A stretch of 64,000 bases of DNA from an uncultured Aquimarina sp. (GCA_947500545.1 CANMSO010000004.1:372001-436000); one strand, 5' to 3'. Shown: positions 36,648 to 46,085, counted from the stretch's first letter. Numbers and translations: made by a program. The notes: generated by a model from the letters alone, not told the origin.

Positions 36648-36721
36648 CAAAAATAACCGCTCTCCTCCATTTTAAATATGATAAATATCATTCCGAAAAT
36701 CTGTGCTTTGACAGACATTTG
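36648..36721. promoter_or_regulatory. FNR-like dyad 12 with divergent promoters
   Basis: TGATAAATATCA at 36679-36690. Leftward -10 TATTTTTG (complement of 36648-36655) is a perfect consensus and serves the PEP synthase operon. Rightward GACATTTG at 36714-36721, same distance, serves the exporter operon starting at 36739. Confidence 0.82.
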
Positions 36722-36738
36722 AAGAAAAAAGAACACCA

Positions 36739-37821
36739 ATGCATAAGCCAATATTATGGATGCTTTTTTTTATCATTTTCGTGTCCTGTAACAATAACGA
36801 AGAAAAAATACTCCCTGCGACTACTGATATAACCGAGTCTGTATATTCTTCGGTCACCATACAACCAGATAGTTTGTACCAGGTATATGCTGCTGTGAAC
36901 GGAATTTTGGATAAAAACCTTGTTGAAGAAGGTGACATTATCGAAAAAGAAAAACCCATCATCCAGATCATTAACAGCAATCCAAAATTAAATACAGAAA
37001 ACGCCAAGTTATCGCTTGATCTGGCCAAAAAAAATTATACTGGTAATGCTGCAATCTTAAGTAGTATTGAAGAAGAAATGAAAGCAGCCGCCCTAAAGAT
37101 GACCAATGATTCTATTAATTATTGTCGGCAAAAAAACCTTTGGAATCAGCAAATAGGTTCTAAAGTAGAATATGACACTAAAAAACTAGCCTATGAACTC
37201 TCTACCAATGCTATGGATCTTCTTAAAAACAAATATGACAGAACCAAAGAGCAGCTACAAACACAGCTAAAACAGGCAGAGAACAATTATAAAACTTCAC
37301 TAATTACTACCAAAGATTTTACCGTGAACAGTAAAATCAATGGCAAGATCTATGCGCTATATAAAAACCCAGGTGAGATTGTTAATACTCTGGAACCTTT
37401 AGCCTCTATAGGCAGTGCAACCGTTTTTGTAATAGAAATGTTGGTGGATGAAGTTGATATTGTGCAATTAAAGAAAGGCCAAAAAGCGATTATCACATTG
37501 GATGCATATAATGGTGAGGTATTTACTGCAAAAGTGAGTAAAATTTATCCTAAAAAAGATGAGCGCAATCAAACATTTATGGTCGAAGCTCTTTTTGATC
37601 AAAGCCCTAAAGTATTGTATCCAGGGTTATCAGGAGAAGCAAATATCATGATTGATAGTAAAAAGAAAGTGCTTACTATACCCAAGCAATATCTCATTGA
37701 TGATAGCAAGGTAAAAACTGAAAATGGAATTGTAGAAATAGTGATTGGATTACAAAGCATGGATACTGTAGAAGTAGTATCTGGAATTACAAAAGAAACT
37801 TGGATCTATAAACCCGAATGA
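36739..37821 (+). CDS. HlyD-family periplasmic adaptor lipoprotein
   Basis: 360 residues. Lipobox IFVSCNN near residue 17. Lipoyl-like domain (VYAAVNGILDKNLVEEGDIIEKEKPIIQI), a long coiled-coil hairpin (about residues 85-200), the second lipoyl half (FTVNSKINGKIYALYKNPGEIV) and the beta-barrel/membrane-proximal domain. It should link an inner-membrane ABC exporter to the outer membrane. Its stop overlaps the permease start by 4 bp. Controlled from the rightward half of dyad 12. No outer-membrane TolC follows. Confidence 0.9.
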   Translation: MHKPILWMLFFIIFVSCNNNEEKILPATTDITESVYSSVTIQPDSLYQVYAAVNGILDKNLVEEGDIIEKEKPIIQIINSNPKLNTENAKLSLDLAKKNYTGNAAILSSIEEEMKAAALKMTNDSINYCRQKNLWNQQIGSKVEYDTKKLAYELSTNAMDLLKNKYDRTKEQLQTQLKQAENNYKTSLITTKDFTVNSKINGKIYALYKNPGEIVNTLEPLASIGSATVFVIEMLVDEVDIVQLKKGQKAIITLDAYNGEVFTAKVSKIYPKKDERNQTFMVEALFDQSPKVLYPGLSGEANIMIDSKKKVLTIPKQYLIDDSKVKTENGIVEIVIGLQSMDTVEVVSGITKETWIYKPE

Positions 37822-39083
37822 TGGTGAACTGGAAAGTCATATTAAACATCGCAAAAACACATTTGCTTACCAAAATCAAGCAGACAGCTACCGCTGCTCT
37901 AGGAGTAACATTTGGTATTGGTGCATATATTACCCTGGTATGTTTTATGACAGGCCTTAATGCCATGCTGGATGATTTGATTCTTAATGTGACTCCGCAT
38001 ATTCATATTTTTAATGAAATTGAGCCTTCAAAAAAACAACCAGTCGATCTGTATGGTGAACTTCAGAACACTTTTAATGTAGTACATTCTATTAAACCTA
38101 AGCAAAGTCAGAAAAGGATTCATAATGCACTTCCGATAATAAATTATTTGAACCAAGACCCACAGGTACGGGGTGCTATTCCACAAATAAAAGAACAGAT
38201 TTTTTATATCGCCGGATCTATTGAATTGGGTGGAAACTTAACAGGAATTGATGTGCTACGGGAAGTCGAACTTTTTAATTTCAAGGATTATATCGTGAAA
38301 GGAACTCCTGAAGCTTTAAAAAATAATGACAACGGTATTTTATTAGGCGCAGGAGTGGCAGAAAAGATGTCATTGGATATTGGTGATCGTGTGCAAGTAA
38401 GTACCATAAAAGGAGATGTTTTTCCTCTAAAAATAGTGGGCATATATCAAAGCGGTATTGCAGATATAGATAACATTCAAAGTTTTGCTAATGTAAAGAC
38501 TGTACAACGTATTCTAGGTCAAGCCGAAAATTATATTACCGATATTAATGTAAAACTATATGACATACAATATGCTATTCCTTTAGCAAAAAAGATCGAA
38601 CAACAATTCAAACTTAAAGCTATCGACATAAAGACTGCAAATGCCCAGTTTGAAACCGGAACAACGATCAGAAATCTGATTACGTATTCTGTTTCGATTA
38701 CGTTACTTATTGTAGCCGGTTTTGGTATTTACAATATTCTGAATATGCTTATTTATGAAAAGATGAATGACATTGCTATCCTAAAAGCCACAGGGTTTTC
38801 AGGAAAAGATGTGCAACTTATTTTTATGAGTCAGGCAATGATTATTGGATTGGTTGGTGGAGTATTAGGATTACTAATTGGTTTAGGGTTATCTCATTTT
38901 ATTGGTAGTTTACCTTTTGAAACAGAAGCATTGCCCACAATCACTACATATCCCATTAATCATAATCCCAACTTTTATATAATTGGTATTTCATTTGCCA
39001 TGATTTCTACATTTTTGGCTGGTTATCTACCTTCTCGAAAAGCAAAAAAAATAGATCCTGTTAGAATTATCAGAGGGCAATAA
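37818..39083 (+). CDS. ABC transporter permease of the MacB/LolC (FtsX) type
   Basis: 421 residues: one N-terminal helix (ATAALGVTFGIGAYITLVCFM), a large periplasmic domain, and three C-terminal helices ending in the FtsX-type pattern ILNMLIYEKMNDIAILKATGFSGKDVQLIFM and YLPSRKAKKIDPVRIIRGQ. Such permeases work mechanically from the periplasm rather than through a channel. It is coupled with the adaptor before it and the ATPase after it (8-bp gap), giving a three-part efflux or lipoprotein-handling system of unknown cargo. Confidence 0.9.
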   Translation: MMVNWKVILNIAKTHLLTKIKQTATAALGVTFGIGAYITLVCFMTGLNAMLDDLILNVTPHIHIFNEIEPSKKQPVDLYGELQNTFNVVHSIKPKQSQKRIHNALPIINYLNQDPQVRGAIPQIKEQIFYIAGSIELGGNLTGIDVLREVELFNFKDYIVKGTPEALKNNDNGILLGAGVAEKMSLDIGDRVQVSTIKGDVFPLKIVGIYQSGIADIDNIQSFANVKTVQRILGQAENYITDINVKLYDIQYAIPLAKKIEQQFKLKAIDIKTANAQFETGTTIRNLITYSVSITLLIVAGFGIYNILNMLIYEKMNDIAILKATGFSGKDVQLIFMSQAMIIGLVGGVLGLLIGLGLSHFIGSLPFETEALPTITTYPINHNPNFYIIGISFAMISTFLAGYLPSRKAKKIDPVRIIRGQ

Positions 39084-39091
39084 ATAGTATT

Positions 39092-39766
39092 ATGAAAACA
39101 GTTCTTGAAGCCAGAAATATTAATAAGTATTTTAAAAAACCCGTGCTTTTTCACGTGCTCAAGGATATTAGTTTCAAAGTAAATCAAGGCGAATTTTCAT
39201 CTATCATGGGTAAATCGGGCTGTGGAAAATCTACTTTGCTTTATATTTTGTCTACTATGGATACCGATTATGAAGGTGACTTATATCTAAACAATGAACT
39301 TATCACTGGGCAGGACAGAGAGAAACTTTCCTATATCCGTAATAAACATATTGGTTTTGTATTTCAGTTTCATTATTTATTATCTGAATTTTCTGTACTA
39401 GAAAACGTAATGCTTCCTGCAAAAAAGTTAGCAGAAAAATCATTGGCAGAAATTGAACACAACGCAATGGAGAAACTTCGGGTTTTAGAAATTGATCATC
39501 TGGCCAAAAAACGAGCTTCAAGAATATCAGGCGGTGAAAAACAACGTGTAGCTATTGCTAGGGCATTAATTAATGATCCGGCAATCATTATGGGAGATGA
39601 ACCTACAGGAAACTTGGATAGTTATAATTCTGATAATGTTTTTAATATTTTCAAACAACTTAGTGACGAACAAGGGTTGTCACTTTTGGTAGTAACACAT
39701 GATATAGATTTTGCTAATAAAACAGATCGAATTATTGAGATGGGTGATGGTAGAATAATTGGTTAA
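39092..39766 (+). CDS. ABC transporter ATP-binding protein (LolD/MacB type)
   Basis: 224 residues, complete: Walker A GKSGCGKST, Q-loop in FVFQFHYLLSEFSVLENVMLP, signature ISGGEKQRVAIARALI, Walker B AIIMGDEPTGNLDS and the H-switch VVTHD. The ENVMLP and EPTGNLD wording places it in the MacB/LolD group. It powers the permease upstream. Confidence 0.93.
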   Translation: MKTVLEARNINKYFKKPVLFHVLKDISFKVNQGEFSSIMGKSGCGKSTLLYILSTMDTDYEGDLYLNNELITGQDREKLSYIRNKHIGFVFQFHYLLSEFSVLENVMLPAKKLAEKSLAEIEHNAMEKLRVLEIDHLAKKRASRISGGEKQRVAIARALINDPAIIMGDEPTGNLDSYNSDNVFNIFKQLSDEQGLSLLVVTHDIDFANKTDRIIEMGDGRIIG

Positions 39767-39806
39767 CTTTCCAAAAAAATGATAGGTTCAAATCTTTAGT
39801 TGTGTA

Positions 39807-40664
39807 TTAAAAAGACCCATATAACTTTGCCTTATTAAAGCTTAATAATGGGATATCTGTATGCGACTCTAGTTGTTTTACCAAATCACGATGAAACAAC
39901 TTCTTAAACATTCCAATATCCTCACGCTCTAGTAGTACTACGAGATCAGCTTTGATATCATGTAAGTACGTTTTTAGCTTTTCATAAATATTATCAGAAA
40001 TAACCAGGTTGAACTCTATGTTTTTATATTTAACTTTCTGCAATACCATTTCTTTAAACCAGGCAAATTGATTTCTTTCTTCATCATTGTCTTTTGTAGA
40101 AATATGAATCACGTTTATTTTGGATTGAAAAGGTAATGCCACTTCTGTTAATTTATCAATAGCCAAAATATCGCTTTCTTCAAAATCTGTTGCATACACA
40201 ATCCTTTTTATCGGTTCTGCATGAAAATTATTTGGAACCACCAAAAGCGGACATAAACTCCTTGTAATTAACTCTTTGGCAATATCTCCGGTCAAAACAC
40301 CTCGATTACTATGTTTATCCGTCATACCAATAATAAGCATATCAACCTGTAACTCTTTTGTTTTTGCCAGAATTCCTTCGGTAATTGATATATTTTTAAC
40401 AACCTCTATTCGCACATTAGATCTACTTGGCATATAACTCAAGTGTTTCTTACAATAGGTATTTAAGACCTCTTGATGCTCTTCAAAAGCATTTTTTTCT
40501 ATTTGTTGTAATGAGCGAATCATACTTGTGCCTGGAAATGAAGGAATATCAAACACATGTAATACGATCAAATCTGCTTGTAATTTATTACTAAGATTGT
40601 ACGCATACAGCAAGGCCGGTATTGAATGTTCAGAACAATCTGTGGGATAAAGAATAGTTTTCAT
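39807..40664 (-). CDS. Tandem-domain universal stress protein, second copy
   Basis: 285 residues, two Usp domains (MKTILYPTDCSEHSIPALLYA and RIVYATDFEESDILAIDKL). Domain 1 has the loop IGMTDKHSNRGVLTGDIAKEL, where the usual G-2x-G is partly changed, and domain 2 ends with VVLLEREDIGMFKKLFHRDL, which lacks the ATP-binding glycines. It is thus a divergent paralogue of the 523-1362 protein, perhaps not binding ATP at the second site. It is expressed from the leftward half of dyad 13. Confidence 0.88.
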   Translation of the reverse strand: MKTILYPTDCSEHSIPALLYAYNLSNKLQADLIVLHVFDIPSFPGTSMIRSLQQIEKNAFEEHQEVLNTYCKKHLSYMPSRSNVRIEVVKNISITEGILAKTKELQVDMLIIGMTDKHSNRGVLTGDIAKELITRSLCPLLVVPNNFHAEPIKRIVYATDFEESDILAIDKLTEVALPFQSKINVIHISTKDNDEERNQFAWFKEMVLQKVKYKNIEFNLVISDNIYEKLKTYLHDIKADLVVLLEREDIGMFKKLFHRDLVKQLESHTDIPLLSFNKAKLYGSF

Positions 40665-40693
40665 GACTTCTGAATATTTAGAATCAATTCAAG

Positions 40694-40767
40694 AAAAGAT
40701 ATAATTTTAAACACGGATAAAGCATGACATAAGTCATTTATTATCAATAGGTCATACTATAAATTTA
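40694..40767. promoter_or_regulatory. FNR-like dyad 13 with divergent promoters
   Basis: TGACATAAGTCA at 40725-40736. Leftward TATCTTTT (complement of 40694-40701) serves usp copy 2; rightward TAAATTTA at 40760-40767 serves the DUF6544-like gene. Both at 29.5 nt from the centre. Confidence 0.78.
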
Positions 40768-40820
40768 AACACGATAAAGTGTCTAAAAGTTACGAATAAA
40801 GAAGGGAAAAATCAATTAAA

Positions 40821-41627
40821 ATGATACTAAAATTAATAGGGGTAATTGTATTATTAATACTAATTATCTGTATAGCCGGAATATCATTTTTTAATAGTCA
40901 TATTGAAAAAGAAAAAACTAAACTCTTCTTTTCGAATAAAATTACAGGCGAAAAAATTACAGAAAAAGATCTCGAAATACTTCCTGATTTAATGAAAAAC
41001 TATCTTGTCAAAACCAAGATTATTGACAAACCAAGATATTGTAATGTGGTATTTACTCAAAAAGGTAAGATAAAAACTAATCCAAAAAAGGATTGGTTAC
41101 CTTTTACTGCCACTCAATATATGTCGTCCAATAATCCAGGTTTCATCTGGAAAGCTAAGGCTTTACCTATGTTAATAAGGGATAAATATGCCGACCATAA
41201 AGGAGAAGTAAAAGTTAGTCTGATGGGGTTAAAAAATATGGTGTTATTCTCTGGTCCAGAGGTTGATCAAAGCTCTCTAGGGCGATATCTTGGAGAATTA
41301 ATATGGTTTCCTATCGGTTTTTTGGATCCAGACATCTCGTGGTTGGTAATAGATACCAAAACGATAAAAGCTACTATTTCTAAATCCAATCAAACACTAG
41401 AAGGTTTTTTTGTTTTTGATGAAGAAGGAATGATTAACCGTTTCAAGACCAAAAGATATAAGGATACATCCCTGGAAGATTTCATAGGAGAATTAGGAGA
41501 TTATCACGATTACGATGGGTTGTTAATTCCAAATACAATGACAGCTATATGGGATCTTAAAGATGGAAAAATGGAGTATTTTAAAGCTAACATTATGGAT
41601 TACAAATTAAAAAGCACTACTCGTTGA
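40821..41627 (+). CDS. DUF6544-like membrane-anchored protein
   Basis: 268 residues with an N-terminal membrane helix (LIGVIVLLILIICIAGISFF). The rest shows the DUF6544 (formerly DUF6920) pattern: LPDLMKNYL near residue 55, FTQKGKIKTNP..WLPFTATQYMS, and the strand-rich end IPNTMTAIWDLKDGKMEYFKANIMDYK. Probably a periplasmic lipid-binding-like domain; function unknown. Behind the rightward half of dyad 13. Confidence 0.7.
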   Translation: MILKLIGVIVLLILIICIAGISFFNSHIEKEKTKLFFSNKITGEKITEKDLEILPDLMKNYLVKTKIIDKPRYCNVVFTQKGKIKTNPKKDWLPFTATQYMSSNNPGFIWKAKALPMLIRDKYADHKGEVKVSLMGLKNMVLFSGPEVDQSSLGRYLGELIWFPIGFLDPDISWLVIDTKTIKATISKSNQTLEGFFVFDEEGMINRFKTKRYKDTSLEDFIGELGDYHDYDGLLIPNTMTAIWDLKDGKMEYFKANIMDYKLKSTTR

Positions 41628-41736
41628 ATATCTGAATGTTAGTAATACTTTAACTAGAACCAGCCTATTTTTATCGTATCTTCTATAGCGTAAATCAATT
41701 AGCTTTATCTGTATAAAAAATTTAAATCTCTCGACC

Positions 41737-41946
41737 ATGGGTACTTCTGAAAATTTAATTGCTAAGATCAATGAATTAACCACCAATATAGAGACTAATT
41801 ATCCTGAAATATATCATTTCATTGAGGAGCAACCCATCACTATTCCTTCAAGCGATCATTTTGAAACAAATGAGAAAGCATTACAGGATTATTTAAATAG
41901 CTTAAGTCAATTACTGCAGCATCATAAGGAAACACATAAAAATTAA
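41737..41946 (+). CDS. Small acidic protein of unknown function
   Basis: 69 residues: MGTSENLIAKINELTTNIETNYPEIYHFIEEQP, then a loop and a second helix ending HHKETHKN. Two amphipathic helices, soluble, no Cys. The size and pattern are usual for small proteins of this kind in Flavobacteriaceae. No dyad; 109 bp after the DUF6544-like gene, so read-through is possible. Confidence 0.55.
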   Translation: MGTSENLIAKINELTTNIETNYPEIYHFIEEQPITIPSSDHFETNEKALQDYLNSLSQLLQHHKETHKN

Positions 41947-41959
41947 AGCAGTATTGGTG

Positions 41960-42751
41960 TCACTCTAATACCTTTACATGAATTGATTTATTAACTAAAT
42001 TTTTAAACTTGGTTAAGCTATCATGCATAATAAGCTCGTAATGCATAGGTATTACAAACTTTGGTTTAACCTCATTTGCCATTCGAGAAGCATCTTCCAT
42101 ATTCATAGTTAAGTTATCTCCTCCAATTGGAATCAAAGCGACATCAATGTTACTTATATTTTTCATTTCTGGAATATATCCTGTATCTCCTGCATGATAA
42201 ATACGAATACCATTATTTAAAGTTAATATATACCCAACATTTTGTTTTGATTTTGGATGCGCTTTTATCCATAAAAAGACTTTCTCTTTATCGTTATATG
42301 CAGCTACTGTCTCGAATCTCAAACCATCTAGTTCTAAAATATCTCCCGGTTTCACTATTTTGATCATATAATCTGTCTTTGGAAGTTTTTTTGAAACGCT
42401 TTTGGCGCAAATAACTATTGTTTCTGGCTTCATGATTTTCTCAATAGTCTTCAAAGAAAAATGGTCTGGATGAGAATGGGTTATAAAAATATAATCTGCT
42501 ATATCACTACTTTCGATCTCAACAGGGTCAATATAGATCACCTTTTCGTTTGACTTAATTTGAAAACTTGAAGGAAAAAAATGAGATTTGTTTACTTTGA
42601 TTGCACCCCAAGTTGTAATCTTAACGTTTTCACCTAATTCAAGACTTTGAGGAATCAAGTTCCTTTTTTCACTAATACTAACCTTTACCATTGTACAACT
42701 TTGAATTATTATTAAGAGTGAGCAGATATTTAATATCAAAGACTTATTCAT
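41960..42751 (-). CDS. Metallo-beta-lactamase-fold hydrolase, lipoprotein
   Basis: 263 residues. Signal peptide with lipobox (LIIIQSCTM, Cys near 19). Metal-binding motifs: FITHSHPDHFS (HxHxDH), YHAGDTGYIPEM and PMHYELI. The short UPF0173/UlaG-like layout suggests a lactonase or phosphodiesterase. Export of such an enzyme as a lipoprotein is known in Bacteroidota. Single gene behind dyad 14. Confidence 0.85.
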   Translation of the reverse strand: MNKSLILNICSLLIIIQSCTMVKVSISEKRNLIPQSLELGENVKITTWGAIKVNKSHFFPSSFQIKSNEKVIYIDPVEIESSDIADYIFITHSHPDHFSLKTIEKIMKPETIVICAKSVSKKLPKTDYMIKIVKPGDILELDGLRFETVAAYNDKEKVFLWIKAHPKSKQNVGYILTLNNGIRIYHAGDTGYIPEMKNISNIDVALIPIGGDNLTMNMEDASRMANEVKPKFVIPMHYELIMHDSLTKFKNLVNKSIHVKVLE

Positions 42752-42772
42752 ATCATTGAAGTTTAAATCTAA

Positions 42773-42815
42773 TAAATCTATCCTTTTAGGTACATTTATA
42801 AAATGATAAAAGTCA
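42773..42815 (-). promoter_or_regulatory. FNR-like dyad 14 and promoter
   Basis: TGATAAAAGTCA at 42804-42815, with TAGATTTA (complement of 42773-42780) at the standard distance, reading left into the MBL-fold hydrolase gene. No matching element faces right. Confidence 0.75.
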
Positions 42816-42926
42816 TCTTAAATTCATCGTAGAAAAAGAAATTCTTAGCAGGTTTTAAAAAAGCATCAACCAAATAACTATTATACAATGTGAATTGTTT
42901 TTGTATTTTTAGGCAAATTCTTTGCG

Positions 42927-43976
42927 ATGCCATCGACCGACCAATGCAAAAACTGCGAAAAATCTTTTGACGAGTCTTTTGATTATTGCCCATATTGCGG
43001 GCAAGAAACAGCAGACAAACTTACTTTTGGTGTACTGTTTAGTAACACGATTAGCAATTACTTTTCTATAGACGCGCGTTTCTTCAAAAGCTTTATTCCA
43101 CTAATGATAAAACCCGGGGTGTTGGCCAGGTATTTTGTTGATGGTAAACGACTCTCATATTTGCATCCTGCACAATTTTACCTCTTCATCTCTATCGTGT
43201 TCTTTTTTATGTTTTCTTTTAGCATTAGAAAGGCTGATAATAAATTTACTCAAGTATTAAAAGAAGGTTTTAGCAAGGAAATAACTCTAGATTCGCTACA
43301 AATCGAAAAAGATTCTATTGGTTTAGAAATAGCAAAAAATGCTATTAAAAAAAATCCAGCTTTAGGAGCAGTGTCTGATGAGGACCTCAGAGTAATAGAC
43401 TCAGTTATATTAGCCAGTCAAAATGGTCCCGAAATAGATTTTGGTTTTAAAAGAAAAGTTTTAGACTCTTTGATCACAGTTAATGCCTCACAAGCTGAAA
43501 AGTTAAAGGCCATGGGATTAAAAGAAGATGCTGGTGCATTAAACCGAAAGTTTTTTTCACAAATGCTAAAATTCTATGAAAAACAAGGAGGTGGTATCCT
43601 AAAAGCACTATACGATACAGTCCCTATTACTATGTTCTTAATGTTGCCTTTATTTGCCTTTTTAATACAATTGTTTTATTGGAAACGAGGTACGTTTGCA
43701 CACCATATGGTATTTAGTTTCTACTTTTTCACCTTTCTTTTTACATCGTTTTGTATTTTGATTATAACCAATTCACTAATAACAATTCCTATTTGGTTAG
43801 AAGTTCTAGTCTTTTTATCTTTTATAATCTATTTGATGATAGCTCTTCGGAATTTTTATAATAGTAGTTGGATAGGTGCATTTCTTAAGGCCAATACGAT
43901 TTCTTTCATTTATATGATGTTTATTGTCCCTATTGCTATTTTTGGAGTGGTAATGGTTTCGTTTATGTTGTATTAG
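42927..43976 (+). CDS. DUF3667 membrane protein with zinc ribbon
   Basis: 349 residues. N-terminal zinc ribbon C-x2-C (QCKNCEKSF) and C-x2-C (YCPYCGQ), then NTISNYFSIDARFFKSFIPLMIKPGVLARYFVDGKRLSYLHPAQFYLFIS, the DUF3667 signature. About five membrane helices with a charged central domain (residues ~120-225). Function unknown; very common in Bacteroidota. TATTTTTA lies about 15 nt before the start, so it has its own promoter without the dyad. Confidence 0.86.
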   Translation: MPSTDQCKNCEKSFDESFDYCPYCGQETADKLTFGVLFSNTISNYFSIDARFFKSFIPLMIKPGVLARYFVDGKRLSYLHPAQFYLFISIVFFFMFSFSIRKADNKFTQVLKEGFSKEITLDSLQIEKDSIGLEIAKNAIKKNPALGAVSDEDLRVIDSVILASQNGPEIDFGFKRKVLDSLITVNASQAEKLKAMGLKEDAGALNRKFFSQMLKFYEKQGGGILKALYDTVPITMFLMLPLFAFLIQLFYWKRGTFAHHMVFSFYFFTFLFTSFCILIITNSLITIPIWLEVLVFLSFIIYLMIALRNFYNSSWIGAFLKANTISFIYMMFIVPIAIFGVVMVSFMLY

Positions 43977-44026
43977 ATTAATAACTAATAGTTAAAGAGT
44001 CTTTCATTTCCTTCAGGGGGTTATCT

Positions 44027-44069
44027 TGACAAATATCATAGTTGAAAAAAATTATAGCCTTTACTTTTG
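44027..44069 (+). promoter_or_regulatory. FNR-like dyad 15 and promoter
   Basis: TGACAAATATCA at 44027-44038 and a perfect TACTTTTG at 44062-44069, 29.5 nt from the centre. The ATG of the LOG gene follows at 44077, so the message would have a very short or no leader. Confidence 0.82.
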
Positions 44070-44076
44070 ATCCACT

Positions 44077-44859
44077 ATGTTCAATATTGAAAACATACCA
44101 AATAGTAAAGACAATAATTTACCGAAGCTAACAGAGGAGTATTCTTTTTTATCAGGACCTAGATCTAGATTCAGAGAACTATATTTTACCTTAAAAGTGC
44201 TTCGGAATTTTGTTAAAGGTTTTAGGAGAATGCACTTTATAGGACCATGCGTAACCGTATTTGGTTCTGCAAGAGCAGAGTCTTCAGATATGTACTATCA
44301 AAAAGCAGAACGGATAGGAGAGGCTTTAGCAAAAATGGGATTTACCGTAATGACTGGTGGAGGTCCGGGAATTATGGAAGCAGCAAATAAAGGTGCCTAT
44401 CAGGCTGGAGGGTATTCTGTAGGATGTAAAATTTCGCTCCCAAAAGAACAAAAACCTAATCCATATCTTCATAAATGGATCAATATCCCTTATTTTTTTA
44501 TTCGAAAAGTACTTCTAGTAAAATATTCTTACGCCTTTATAGTAATGCCAGGAGGGTTTGGTACAATGGATGAATTTTTTGAATCTCTTTTATTGGTACA
44601 AACCAAAATGATTAATGAATTTCCTGTTATTTTATTCGGAAAACAATATCATAAAGAACTATTAGAGCATATCGAATTAATGAAAACTAATGAAATGATC
44701 TCAGAAAATGAGTTAAGTGCTTTATTTGTAACGGATTCGGTAGAAGAAATGATAAATCATTTAAAGACTTATTCTGTAAAAAAATATGGATTAAAGAAAA
44801 TTCCTTTCAAAAGAAAATGGTGGTTATGGGAGAGAAATCATAGCAGTATTTCTAATTAG
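44077..44859 (+). CDS. LOG family (TIGR00730) nucleotide phosphoribohydrolase
   Basis: 260 residues. Rossmann-like core with VTVFGSARAES, MTGGGPGIMEAANKGAYQAGG and the catalytic PGGFGTMDEFFESL (PGGxGTxxE). LOG proteins release the base from nucleoside 5'-monophosphates, either cytokinin-like or AMP/IMP (as PpnN does in stress). The extended N-terminus (about 60 residues) is usual in the bacterial long type. Behind dyad 15 with almost no leader. Confidence 0.88.
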   Translation: MFNIENIPNSKDNNLPKLTEEYSFLSGPRSRFRELYFTLKVLRNFVKGFRRMHFIGPCVTVFGSARAESSDMYYQKAERIGEALAKMGFTVMTGGGPGIMEAANKGAYQAGGYSVGCKISLPKEQKPNPYLHKWINIPYFFIRKVLLVKYSYAFIVMPGGFGTMDEFFESLLLVQTKMINEFPVILFGKQYHKELLEHIELMKTNEMISENELSALFVTDSVEEMINHLKTYSVKKYGLKKIPFKRKWWLWERNHSSISN

Positions 44860-44909
44860 TAAAAATTCCTAACACTATTAAAACTGAGACCTATTCCAAC
44901 TTCGCTTTT

Positions 44910-45170
44910 TTATTGAATCTCCATGGTGCTTTGCATAAGAGTAGTATTCCCAGAATAGTCAAAATCAGCATCTGCAAAGCCATCTTTGAAAACATATTTC
45001 CCACTGATATATGCTCCCACAGCAACCATAATCATAGACACCAAAAGAATGGGCTTATACGTTTCGCCTAAAAAGAAATAAGCTATTTGAAATGGCCAGG
45101 ATAAAACAATAATTATTAATAAATAGAGATTTAGTGAAAAACGATCGCTATGCTCAAAAGAGTGGGTCAT
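44910..45170 (-). CDS. Short membrane protein, possibly a truncated CPBP-type protease
   Basis: 86 residues with two membrane helices (LYLLIIIVLSWPFQIAYFFLG, ILLVSMIMVAVGAYISGKYVF) and a soluble tail. The opening resembles the N-terminus of CPBP intramembrane proteases (SWPFQI), but the catalytic EE-x3-R and H motifs are absent because the frame ends early. It is either an independent small protein or a remnant. No dyad upstream. Confidence 0.4.
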   Translation of the reverse strand: MTHSFEHSDRFSLNLYLLIIIVLSWPFQIAYFFLGETYKPILLVSMIMVAVGAYISGKYVFKDGFADADFDYSGNTTLMQSTMEIQ

Positions 45171-45210
45171 AGAATAACAATTTACTATCTATTAAAATAT
45201 TTTTACTTAA

Positions 45211-45267
45211 TAAGTCAATTAAAGAATATGAATCTACTAAAATTATTCATATTCTTTAATTGACTTA
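45211..45267. repeat. Perfect 23-bp inverted repeat
   Basis: Arms at 45211-45233 and 45245-45267 pair perfectly around an 11-nt loop. It follows the stop of OM barrel copy 2 (7 bp away) on the minus strand, so it probably forms its 3' hairpin, but there is no T-run, and the stem is unusually long and AT-rich. Confidence 0.7.
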
Positions 45268-45274
45268 CAACAAA

Positions 45275-45856
45275 CTAAAAACGTTTTGAAACTCCCATAT
45301 CAAATGAAATATAATTAAGCTTGGCATCAATGGTTGTATTTGCTATTTCAAGGTCCCTTGAAAGTGAGCGATACCCTATTTGAGGTCGTAAACTCCAGTT
45401 CTTACCCATATCAATATCTAGGCCGGCACCTATTTCCCATCCTAATCCGTGACCAGAATCTATGTCAATATCTCCCGATTCATTTTCGACTTCTATATGA
45501 TTGTAAATTCCACCAGCACGTGCAAGAAGAGAAAGAGAAGAATCTCCTATTGGATGAATGAACCGTAATCCAAAAGTATATCCTGTTTCATCGAAGTCGG
45601 CATCTTCACCTGCAAAAGAGTTGACTGCTCTGAACGTGTTATATCCCCAACCTGCATACCCTGCTACGTGTTCCATAAAATTATAGGCAATAGTAGCTTC
45701 GAATCCGAAACCTACTTTTAGGTCCGCATCTTCAATATCTTTGGTTGCTAATTTGAGTCCTGGCCTAATTTCTACAGACCATTTTTCTTGGGCCAAAAGT
45801 GTTTCGTTTATTAATAATATTAGAAGTACAATAATCGTTGTTTTTAAAGTTCTCAT
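45275..45856 (-). CDS. Outer-membrane beta-barrel protein, copy 2
   Basis: 193 residues from the ATG at 45856 (MRTLKTTIIVLLILLINETLLAQ, signal peptide). A longer frame to 45934 exists, but its first codons contain dyad 16 and its -10, so the shorter start is right. The mature protein aligns along its length with copy 1 at 3140-3721 (RPGL, GFGFEAT, GWGYNTFRA, FDETGYTFGL, NWSLRP, YRSLSR) and ends in aromatic Phe. Both copies are in the same regulon, about 42 kb apart. Confidence 0.86.
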   Translation of the reverse strand: MRTLKTTIIVLLILLINETLLAQEKWSVEIRPGLKLATKDIEDADLKVGFGFEATIAYNFMEHVAGYAGWGYNTFRAVNSFAGEDADFDETGYTFGLRFIHPIGDSSLSLLARAGGIYNHIEVENESGDIDIDSGHGLGWEIGAGLDIDMGKNWSLRPQIGYRSLSRDLEIANTTIDAKLNYISFDMGVSKRF

Positions 45857-45886
45857 GATGCATAATTGATTAATATTAATATGATA

Positions 45887-45929
45887 CAAATGTAGAATTG
45901 GAAGTTGATTTTGAATATGATAATTATCA
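45887..45929 (-). promoter_or_regulatory. FNR-like dyad 16 and promoter
   Basis: Perfect palindrome TGATAATTATCA at 45918-45929 (as dyad 1) with perfect TACATTTG (complement of 45887-45894), reading left into OM barrel copy 2. Confidence 0.82.
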
Positions 45930-46085
45930 TTCATACCAGCTTAGTCGGCTGATACAAATCGTTTAAAGTGCGAAACATTCTACTTAAGAAAGAATTGATA
46001 TATAACTACTGAAGAAGACAATCATATTTGATTCAATATGTATAATAAGATAACTAAAGCTTTTTGAAATTAGATCTTGCAATTA

